A DNA stretch of 64,000 nucleotides from Maylandia zebra (taxonomy: Eukaryota; Chordata; Actinopteri; Cichliformes; Cichlidae): positions 57,836,865 through 57,900,864 of the forward strand of contig NC_135173.1 of assembly GCF_041146795.1 (NCBI RefSeq), given 5' to 3'. A program made the position numbers and the translations under genes. A model generated the notes under the pieces. That model was not told the origin of the DNA and did not search any database. It saw only the letters and a list, made by a program, of their open reading frames with translations. Shown here piece by piece: positions 11,001 through 22,500 of the stretch. Numbering within the stretch: the first letter of the stretch is position 1; every line of letters begins with the position of its first letter.

Positions 11001-14000
11001 ACAGTTATTTTCATTAGTCCGTGTATACAAGGTGTATAACAATTGGCTTAAATTATGGAATTTATCACCGCAGCTGGAGGATGTTCATTCATCTTTTCTA
11101 CTTTGTTGCCAATAAACAAATAACAGATTTGACACAAAAACTCTAATTTTTGAGACATACAAGGAAAGTGGCTTTTTGAGGCATTTACTTACTGATAAAA
11201 AATAATATTTAAGGTGGTTCTAGTTTTCTCTTTTGAGAGATCAGCTTTATAGGACTCTTGTCAAAGACAATTTCTTTCGATTTCCACCATAGAGTTTCAG
11301 CTGGATTGAAATCTGGACTGTTTCCTGGCCTTGTCACTGAATTATTTATGTGTCCAACACTAGACCTTTAACAAACAAAAGATAATAGCAACAAAAAATG
11401 ACATCAAGCAAGAATTCACAAGACAAGTGAAATTAAAAAGGGAAATTAAAAGTGCGTCGGTGTCTCACTCCCATTTCTTCTTGTTGCGTGTTGAAGCTCT
11501 ACTTGGAACCTTGTTAAGATCCAATCACGCAAAATAGTATTTCTTTTTCCATTTTTCAAGTGGTCTTAATCTTTTGATTTGGACTGTATGTTGCACACAT
11601 ACATTAATGTAGTTTCATTAAACTTGAGTTAAAAACATATAATAATTCTGTCATTGTCTAGATTGTAAGCCTGAATAAACCTGTTGAAAAAAATACTCTG
11701 ACCTAAGATTAGAGATCTTTTTTCCAAGCATGAAGTCACATTACTTTTTGTCTCTTTTCTTTCACATAGTACTACTTCATGGTCAATTTTGGCCACGATG
11801 GGCAGAAACCTCTAGAGATGCGAACAGAGGATGAGTTGGACTGCAATGAATGGGTGGGGGGCATCCAGCAGGCCAGGTATGAAGTGACAAGAGTTTTCAC
11901 TCTTTTACAATGTTATAAAATATTGTAATTTATGTATTTTCATCTGTATACGACTTGATCTTTCTAATGGCTCCATACTGCAGTGGTTTAGATATTTCCT
12001 TGTAAGTGAAAGGTTTTTAGTTTAATTCCAGCCAGCGATTCAAATTTCCCTTGGTTGCATCAGGAAGGGCATGTAGCATAAAACTCTGAAAAATACCTGC
12101 TGTAGAGCAAGAGTGTGTTTATTTCCTGTTTTTATGCCTGTCTCATTTGTTCTGTATAGTGTCCTTGGGTATTTTAAAAGGCGCCTTTAAATAAAATGTA
12201 TTATTATTAAGAGATGGGAAAGCCATGCAGCAAAGGGCTGCAGGTCAGACTCAATCCTGCATTGCTCCACTCAGGCCATGTAACATATGGTTACCAGCTC
12301 AACCACTGAGCTAAACCAGCACCAGACGGCTTTACCTGTCTAGCACTTAGAGTCCCCCGAGAGCAGCACTGCCCAGCCTTCTACCTTTCTACCTTTAAAA
12401 CTCGCCTTCCAGCCAAATGGCTGGTAGGCTTTTAGCTAGGCTTTAGCTTCAGCCAAGTGGAAGCTAAATTGTCTAGTCATTAAATTAGGTTGTTATCTAG
12501 GAATTCTGGAGGGGAGTGGGGGTGTGTGAATGAGGGGGTGGGGGAGCTGCTAAAAGCTGTGCACTTCCTTTTGTGTTTCATCTTGATGCATTCTCAATCA
12601 TCCAGGGAAATAAATCTCTAAAAGTCACCAACTTGGAGTGTTTCAGTTTGCCATCTTAGGGAGAAATCAACACACATGGGTGTATGTCCTTCGTTGCTGA
12701 GATTTATTGATAAAAACAGTACAAAAAACCAACCATTTGTACACATATTTACAAATAATAATAAAAAGTGAGTGAGTACATTTCAACATTTTCAGCAATC
12801 ACTCACAATCCTGGCACTGCCATGGTATCTGTAGTCTGCATTTACCACATGTGTATCTGTAGCAGTGAACACATCGCACAGTGGCATGATTGTTCTTGCA
12901 TTTGTGTTTGACCTGACACATGGCTCTTTTTCCCGGGCTAGGTGTGGAGGGTTGTGCCCGAAGCAACTGTTCTTTTCTTGCCTTTTTCCCAGCTACATGA
13001 GAGTGAGCCAACTCTCTTGCAAGCTCCACCAGGAAGTCCACCCGTCTTTCCTTCGTCCCGGTGTATGCTTGATACAGCACATGTGCATTCAGTGCTGCCA
13101 TGTCAATCATGTTGTAAAACACGGCAACTGGCCAGTGCCGTGTTCCTCTGCAGACAGTGTACTCCCGAACCATCTGGTCCATCACATCCACGCCACACTT
13201 TGTTTTGTTGTAAAGGGTGACAGTGTTTGGCTTCCTTTTGGTAGTGTTGGGAAGCTGGGAAGAAGGCAAGAAAAGAACAGTTGCTTTGGACACAACCCTC
13301 CACACCTAGCCCTGGAAAAAGAGCCATGTGTCAGGTCAAACACAAATGCAAGAACAATCATGCCACTGTGCGATGTGTTCACTGCTACAGATACACATGT
13401 GGTAAATGCAGACTACAGATACCATGGCAGTGCCAGGATTGTGAGTGATTGCTAAAAATGTTGAAATGTACTCACTCACTTTTTATTATTATTTGTAAAT
13501 ATGTGTACAAATGGTTGGTTTTTTTGTACTGTTTTTATCAATAAATCTCAGCAACAAAGGACATACACCCATGTGTGTTGATTTCTCCCTAAGATGGCAA
13601 ACTGAAACACTCCAAGTTGGTGACTTTTGGAGATTTATTTCCCTTGATGATTGAGAATGCATCAAGATGAAACACAAAAGGAAGTGCACAGCTTTTAGCA
13701 GCTCCCCCACACCCTCAATCACACACCCCCACTCCCCTCCAGAATTCTCATGTAACAACCTAATTTACATATGAATGACTAGCCAATTTAGCTTCCACTT
13801 GGCTGAAGCTAAAGCCTAGCTAAACACCTACCAGCCATTTGGCTGGAAGGCGAGTTTTAAAGGTAGAAAAGCCAAATGGCTGCTCTCGGGGGCTCTAAAG
13901 CCCTCTGATGCATGAATTATGAAAGCCTTGGTCAAGATTTTTTTCTTAAGTGCTTTTATTCTTCTCAGGACATGAAAAAAAATGTCCAACTCTTTTTTTC

Positions 14001-17000
14001 CCAAAAATAAGTTTTTTTTATAAAGTTATTAACTTGTCCACTCCAGTGGACTACATGCGCCCGAGCACTTAGCATGAAATACTGTGAATTTACTGTAAAA
14101 ATTAATTACCTTGTGTTCTATTGTAAATATACAAACACTTGTTTGCTTGTATCCTTTGAAAAACATCTCAGCAATTTTTTTGGAACTTTCAACTCATAAG
14201 GCCCCAATGTTTAGACGTAAATAACAAAACCAATCAACAGTCCTAGCTGTGAATCCTACACCTGAATATGGCAAACTATCTCCAACAAGAGAAACATTTT
14301 TGAGTCTACACAGTTCTATAACGATGCAGGACAGTATTACCAAGCCCTTATTAGCATGCTGGAAGAAAACACAAACTGACATCTTAGTCTCTGCATCTCC
14401 GAACACTTCTATGTTCATCACAGCTAGGCTGTGTGAAAGTTTGCAAAGCATCCAGGGCACAATGGCACACAGCATTGCATGCAGATGTATTTGGTCTTCC
14501 GTGTGCACGCAACATCATGGCATCTGTTTGCATTTTTCACCTCGGTCAGTTGGGGCCAGTGATATCCTGTGGCAAACCTGACCTCACAGGCTACTTTGGT
14601 GACTGCTCTCCGCTTCACGGGTTGTGGGGTCCCACTGGGTCTTCCTCTTTTGCATTGCTGGAGGGTGAATCTCTTCTCCTGTTACTGACAGTTCTTTCCC
14701 ATACAAGTTGGTGTTGTATGTTATATTATCAATTAGATCTGCTGGAAACAGATGTCTGAAGAAATCTATGAGATCCTTCCCCTCCACATTCAATTTCCAC
14801 TCTCCTAGAAAAGGAGGCAAGTCTCCATCAAAGTCATTGTCTTGGACTTTCCAAATATTTTTGCGGGCTTGAGTATGGTCAGGTGCCATGTACCCATCTC
14901 CCACAGCTCCCTGATCATGCTGACCTTCCTCTTCATCCTGCCCCTCATCGTTCTCACTTTCTGCATCCTGACTGTTTGTGTCTTCATCATCCGTAGCTCC
15001 TATGTCTCTGTTCTGCTCTGGCAGCCACTCATCATCACTGGACTTATCACTGAACTCATCATCACTGCACTCATCAATGAAATCATCATCACTGGAGCTG
15101 GATGGAATTTCCTGGACTATTCTGTACCCTGCCTTATTCTTTGCTGCATTTGAAGTCTACAAAATATGATAAAATAATTATTATAGTAACTCAAACTACA
15201 GCTGATCTGCACAAAAATATATATTTTAAATGAGTAGTTTATAAATGTAACAATTATATGCTTACTCATAACCAAAACAGTCCCAAAAAACAGTGAGACA
15301 ATTTATGACTTATGTTAAAAAAAATATAGTGGGTAATGCATGATGTCCACTTCATTGGACACATGGTTCATCATAGTTTTCTACATATTAGACACAACAA
15401 TTTCTTATTCCAAACAGATAATATCCTTCCCTAGATGTTACTGCATATCATCATTTTTTTTTTTTTTAACCTGTTGGGCTCTTTTAGCATAGAAGGATTG
15501 ACAGGATATGCCAGCAGTGGTCGGCAGGGGTGACAGTTTGTCTGCCATCTTTGATTCAGAGGAAATTTACTTGCAGTTGCACTAACTGAACACTGAATTG
15601 ACCTCAATGGAGCATGGCAGCAGAGAGCACTCTAGAGGCTAATATGCAGTTCCACCATAGAAACCAATGCATTAAAGAGATATGTACGTTTTAGTAGCTG
15701 TCCACTCCAGTGACCACTATGCATCAGAGGGCTAGGGTAGTTTTAGAGTCTCAAAGTGAACCTTAAAGTAGATAACCCATAAGTAACGCGTAAAAAATTA
15801 CATCTCACTAATTTAGAAGATCTTTATTTTGTGGAAAAAAGCTTTTTTGCTCTATAAAAAAGCCAACTGTGAAGCTAAGAAGCCGTACTACTCCTCACTG
15901 ATTGAAAAAAATAAGAAAAACCTTTCTCTCTAGCACTGAAGCCATGCTGGCCAAGAGTCAGAGCTCTGTTGGAACTTAACTAGTAATGACGTCATGAATT
16001 TCTTCAGAGGTTTTAACAGTTGCGAAAGAAATGACTCATAAACATCACACATACTATCTATACTATTGATACTAATTTTCTTTCCGCCTGATTGATACTG
16101 ATTCTGATTCTGAGTTAACTTCAGTAATCATTTCCTCCAAACCATCAACGTGTCTGTTAGAGACCACTCCTTCATTACTGCTCAAAGTCTTACCATTGAT
16201 TATTGTTTTAATCTTACATATGATATTATATCCATGACACAATATACTATAAGCCAAATGTAAGCACAAAAGTAGTCTAGGTATTAGTTTCCTTGAAAAC
16301 TTGCACTAAAAGTATAAAATAACTGCTTAACACTTCAGTTTAACAACAACTAAAGTAACTTATCCTTGTAGTTCATCAGCAACCTGCATCCATCATGTAA
16401 GTACATAATTACTTTCTATCCACCATTTACTCGTCCAGTTATGGAGGGTAGCTTAATTCAATTCAATTCAAATTTATTTATGCAGCGCCAAATCACAACA
16501 ACAGTCGCCTCAAGGCGCTTTATATTGTACAGTAGATCCTACAATAATAGATACAGAGAAAAACCCAACAATCATATGACCCCTATGAGCAAGCAGTTTC
16601 GCGACAGTGGGAAGGAAAAACTCCCTTTTAACAGGAAGAAACCTCCGGCAGAACCAGTCTCAGGGAGGGGCGGCCATCTGCTGCGACCGGTTGGGAGAGA
16701 GACAGAGATTAATAATAAGTACGATTCAATGCAGAGAGGTCTATTAACACATAGTGAGTGAGAAAGGTGACTGGAAAGGAAAAACTCAATGCATCATGGG
16801 AATCCCGAGCAGCCTACATCTATTGCAGCATAACTAAGGGAGGATTCAGGGTCACCTGATCCAGCCCTAACTATATGCTTTACAAAAAGGAAAGTTTTAA
16901 GCCTAATCTTAAAAGTAGAGATAGTATCTGTCTCCCGAATCCAAACTGGGCTGGTTCCACAGAAGAGGGGCCTGAAAACTGAAGGCTCTCCCTCCCATTC

Positions 17001-19503
17001 TACTTTTAAATACTCTAGGAACAACAAGTAGGCCTGCAGTGCGAGAGCAAAGTGCTCTAATAGGGTGATATGGTACTACAAGGTCATTAAGATAAGATGG
17101 GGCCTGATTATTTAAGACCTTGTATGTGAGGAGCAGGATTTTGAATTCAATTCTGGATTTAACAGGAAGCCAATGAAGGGAAGCCAAAACAGGAGAAATA
17201 TGCTCTCTGTTTCTAGTCCCTGTCGGTACTCTTGCTGCAGCATTTTGGATTAGCTGAAGGCTTTTCAGGGAGTTTTTAGGACTTCCTGATAATAATGAAT
17301 TACAGTCGTCCAGCCTGGAAGTAATAAATACATGAACTAGTTTTCCAGCATCACTCTGAGACAGGATATTTCTAATTTTAGAGATGTTGCGCAAATGGAA
17401 GAAAGCAGTCTTACATATTTGTTTAATATATGCATTGAAGGACATGTCCTGGTCAAAAATGACTCCAAGGTTCCTCACAGTTTTACAGCTTAGTCAGTGC
17501 GAGTGAGATTCGGAGAACCTCAAAAAGTATGCTGTTAGCACAATTCAGTGGAATTCTGAGGTGTGCAGAATAGAGAATAGAGACTGGACTGTCCCCCCTC
17601 TCTGTTCCTGAGAGAAATGTTGTCTTTCTTTCTAGGTATTATTGTTTTGTGTTTTGGATCAAATGAAGGCATTTCAGGGATGAAGACATTTCTTATAATG
17701 TTAGGTGTAACATAATACTGCAGAAGTTACTCTTGATACTTCTGGTACATTTTGATGGTAAAACTGACAACACAGGGCCTTTATTTGTAATGAAATATGT
17801 ATGTACATGATAATGCTGTTTGTTTCACTACCTTCCACTACAATGAAAATCTTTTCTTTCTTATTATCTTGTAGTAAAAATGTTCCACAATTTCATCTTG
17901 TTGTTCCTACACTTTTTGTGAGAAAATGTGCTGTGCTGAAAAGTGCGACTCAAACTCTACCTTCTGCTCTTTTTGTGTGTTTATGCAGATTTGACACTAC
18001 TACCTCATGTTGTTCCATATTTGTTTAACATGCCTGTGTGCATTTGTGTGCAAGTGTGTGTTCTTTCTGCTCGCAGCGGTTCACATTTAGGTCACACTGG
18101 TGCTGTAGTGCTGCATGGTTACATCACAGACTTGATCTCGTAACTCGACCTCTGTTTTTCTCTGGTCTCACTTTCTGTGTCTTTCCTATTTTTAGTGTAA
18201 CATTCAGTAGAAAGTATGCCTCTACTTGCCCACAATGACATATTACTGCAGGTGTCAATAATATCAGGTTACTACCTGATCATTCGTTTAAGTCTATAAC
18301 TAAAACAAATTGGCACACAAAGCTCTCTGTACATGTTAAATTACCACACTAACCGACTTCAGTACTGTCCTCCTGTGCTCCTTTTAGCTACTCTGGTATC
18401 ATCATTGAACGTGACATCCTGATGCAGAAGTACATCCATCTGGACCAGATCATGGAGACTGAGAAGGTTGCAGCCAATCAGCTTCGTACTCAGCTGGAGG
18501 ACCAGGACACAGAGATTGAGAGGCTCAAAGCAGAAGTATGCATGAGTGCATCTGCATGGCTACATAAATGCACATACTGTCACACACAGGCACCCACATG
18601 CACTCTAAAATCAAAGCATGCAGATTCCTAAATTAAATCACAGCAGGACTCCACTGATTCTGGGGCCTATTATTTGGGATTTTTCTTTTTTTTTACCTTT
18701 TAAAATGTTCCCATGAATGTTTTATATTTTGTTATATTTTGCACATTTTTTCATATGGACGCTGTTGTTGTGTTGTTGCAGATTACAGTATTGAACAAAG
18801 CCAAGGAAAGGATGCAGCCGCACCAGAACAACCAAGACGAGGAAGACCCCGATATTAAAAAAATTAAAATGGTAAAGAATTGTAACTGCATATTAAAATG
18901 TAGAGAGACAAGGTTGTGAGAGAAACTTAGTGTGCAATGGCTATACAGGTGCAGAGTTTCATGCGTGGCTGGCTGTGTCGGAGGAAGTGGAAAATCATTG
19001 TCCAGGACTATATCTGTTCCCCTCACGCTGAGAGCATGAGGAAGAGGAACCATATTGTGTTCAACATGGTGGAAGCAGAGACAGAATACGTGCAGCAGCT
19101 TTCCATCCTGGTGAATTGCTTCCTTAGGCCGCTCCGCATGGCTGCCAGTTCCAAGAAACCTCCCATTCGCCATGATGATGTTAGCAGCATCTTCCTCAAC
19201 AGGTGCAACTCTCTTTTTTTTGTTTTGCGTAACTTTTCACACAAATCCTGTATTTCAGCTGTTTGTAATAGTTTATAATAAAGTTTGTAATAAACTATAT
19301 ACTAGATATAAAATACTGATGTCACACATCAATTTCTGAACAAATATGAGAATGTAGTAAGTCATCAGCTAACACTTGCCAGCCTGGTTAGCAAACGGCT
19401 TCTATAAACTGTCTAGGTGTAACGCACCAAACCTAGATCCTTCTTGCGGCCTTCCTGGCCTTATAGTTATACTACTAAACTCATTCTTGGTGAATTGAAC
19501 TCA

Positions 19504-19551
<48 letters not shown>

Positions 19552-22500
19552 TCTTTCGCTATGAAGTGAGACCATCATGTTTCTGCATGAAATCTTCCAT
19601 CAAGGTCTGAAGGCCCGAATTGCCAACTGGCCTACTCTAGTTCTGGGTGAGTGTTTCCAAGCTTACACTTTTTTTAACATAAGCTGTGGTCAGAAGGTTC
19701 TACTACTACATGTATAGAGAACAAAAAAAAAAAAAAAAAAAAAAAAAAAACCACACCTCTGATTTACATGTAGCTCATCTCCTTGTATATCAAAGCTTCC
19801 AGTGGAGTTTTCTGACTGCTTGCATAGAACAGGGTGGTCTGTGGAAGTAGACTAGAGTGGTACATGATAAATGAACTGGTTCTTTTCTGCACTTCCTGAG
19901 TAGTCAACAAGTTGCTTCATTCAGTCAAGCACTTTTTTAATGCAAGTGCTTTTTGTCTAACATTCACACAAACATTCATATGTCCAATGGATGCACTGAA
20001 GAGCAACTTAGGAATGGCATCTTGCCCAGGAATATTTGGCATGTAGACTGCAGCAGTGTCAGGGGTTGAACCACCAACCTCCTAATTAGTAGATGACTTA
20101 CTCAACCTCCTGAGCTACAGCCACCCCAAGTTGCTGGCTGAAATCTTGATTGGATAGAAGGCACGTGGGTAGAAAAAGCATGGAAAAAAGTGCCGGTGTT
20201 AATGGGTGAGTTAGACATGTTGTATATATTTGAGTGGTAGAGTAGAAAGTGCTGTACAAGAATCTCTCCATTTTTCATTTACGATGGTCAAGGCTAATGA
20301 TGAGAACTGAGTTTCTGACAGCAAGACAGAAAACAAATAGAAGTTTTAAGTTTGGAAACATGAAGCCAGCAGGAGCTTTCACCGGGAGCGTGTTAATGGT
20401 TTCTTTGTTAGATTCACTGGGTTGTTCACCATTAATGGATGCAAACTTCTACTATTACATCCTAAGGCATCTGAGGAAGAGCTTTTGGTGCAAATGAACT
20501 AAAGTGCAGCATGTGTCATCAGGTGCCTACTCATAGCATATCAAAGGAGCAGGATTATTTGCAAAGTTTTTTTTTTAGGTGAATGCAAAATTAGATTGTT
20601 TAATGGATTTTTGTTTTGGTCAGAATGGGACAAACAGGGATCGATCTGCAAATTAGCAGAAGACATGGGATTGATGCAGGAATGCTTGAACAGATAACTT
20701 GAAAGGGAGATCAACCAAACTGATCACTTTATCAGGTGTGCCTGTCTAGTTGTGGGTTGGACCTACGCTTGCCTTCAGAACTTCCTTAATTCTTCATGGC
20801 AGTGATTCAACAAAGTGCTGGAATTCCTCTGAGATTTTCACATTTACACAATAGCAGCATGCAGCTGGTTGCACGTTTCCCGTTTTCACCAAATCCCGAA
20901 GGTGGTCTATTGGACTGAGATCTGGTGATTGTGGAGGCCATTTCTAGTACATTGAACTAAACATGTAATGTGATGGGATGAACAGGGTTACCAAAAGTAC
21001 TGAAGCAGGCTGTGGTCCTAAGGAGCCCACAGTGTGCCAAGAAACCATCCTGAACACCACCATCATCAGCCTGAACATGGCACATGATAGATGGCAGGAC
21101 AGATGGCCTGTGTGAATTGTGGGCTCACTTTCTTGTTCTTCACTGACAAGACTAACACCCAGTATGGTTTTCTGCTGCTGTAGATCATCTGCTTCAAGGT
21201 TTGATGTGTTGTGTGTTCAGATTTCAGAAATACCTTGTTTGTAACAAGGTGAGTTACTGTCGCCTTACTATCAGTTTGAAGCTGTCTGGCCATTCTATTC
21301 TGAAGTCATCAACAAGATATTTTTGCATCGCGCCAGATATGTTCTCCACTGGCCATTTTCCATGAACCCTAGACATTGTTATGTAGAACAATATCAGTGC
21401 ATCAGCAGTGTGTGAAATACTCAAAGCAGCCTGTTTGCAGACAATAATCATACCACGCATCAAGTCACTTAAATCTTGCTTATTCAATACATTGTTTGAA
21501 TTTAGCAGGTCTTCTTGACCATGGTCACGTTGATAAATGCACTGAATTGCTGCATTATGATTTGTATGAAGTAGATTAGGGGTGCAACGATATTCGTATC
21601 GATATTGAACCGTTGGATACAGTGCTTTCGGTTCAGTACGCATATGTATCGAACAATACAACATTTGTAATTTATTTTATCAATTTTCCTTCTGACGATG
21701 CTGTCTGTGTTGAGCACTCAGTGAATCTGTGTTCGACTACTCCGCCTAGGCTGCACTGTCCAGCGCAGATCCAGTGAGCGCTCAACACAGACAGCATAGT
21801 CAGAAGGAAGAGCGCAGGGCACCTCCCCCACCCTCATTCAGATCTGGCGTTTGGAATTATTTTGGTTTTCATGTGACGTATGACCCTGAAGGTAAGCGAG
21901 TCATGGACTAAAGTAAAACAGTATGTTGGATGTGCCATGCAATGCTCAATTACATTGGTGTGAACTAGTGTGCTAGCGCAGTTAGCTCGTTAACGTGTTG
22001 GCCGTCTAGCCCCATGCACAGAGCGATCGGCGGTAGCTCGTTAACAGAGATTTGCCGTGTTGTGGCGTTAAGGTCATTTCAACGAGATTAACCTGAAAGC
22101 ACTAGTGGGAACACAACGAATATGACTGCACATTTACTCCGACATCATCCTAGTGCAAAGACAAGTGGAAGCAGACAAAAAAAAGCAAGCATGCTACTAA
22201 CTTTAGCCGAGTCATTTAGACAGCTGTTAGCACATGATTCTCCTTATGCTGCTGAGAATATAGCCCAGAAGAAGCGGATAGTATAGCTTTTATTTTGGAA
22301 AGAGCCATTTCTCTGTAATAAACTCTCTTTTCCAAAGATGAGTGATTCCTCAATCAGATACAGGGCTTGCAATATCGCTAGCCCGATGTCCCGGAGCTAG
22401 CGATTTTTTCAGTCGGGCTACCAAAATCTATCTCTGCCCTGCCCGTCGGGCTATTGTAGGAAAAATATATGTCAATGCTTTTGCATTCTTTCAGAAATGT

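Noticed and set aside
12865..13455. Plus-strand 196-residue open frame in the palindrome
   Set aside because: It is the complement of the piggyBac 3' end reading across the inverted junction; the genuine coding sense is minus in the left arm and plus only for the last 130 bases of the right arm.
16072..16269. Small minus-strand gene
   Set aside because: 65 residues with no recognised motif, no splice partner, and lying among transposon debris.
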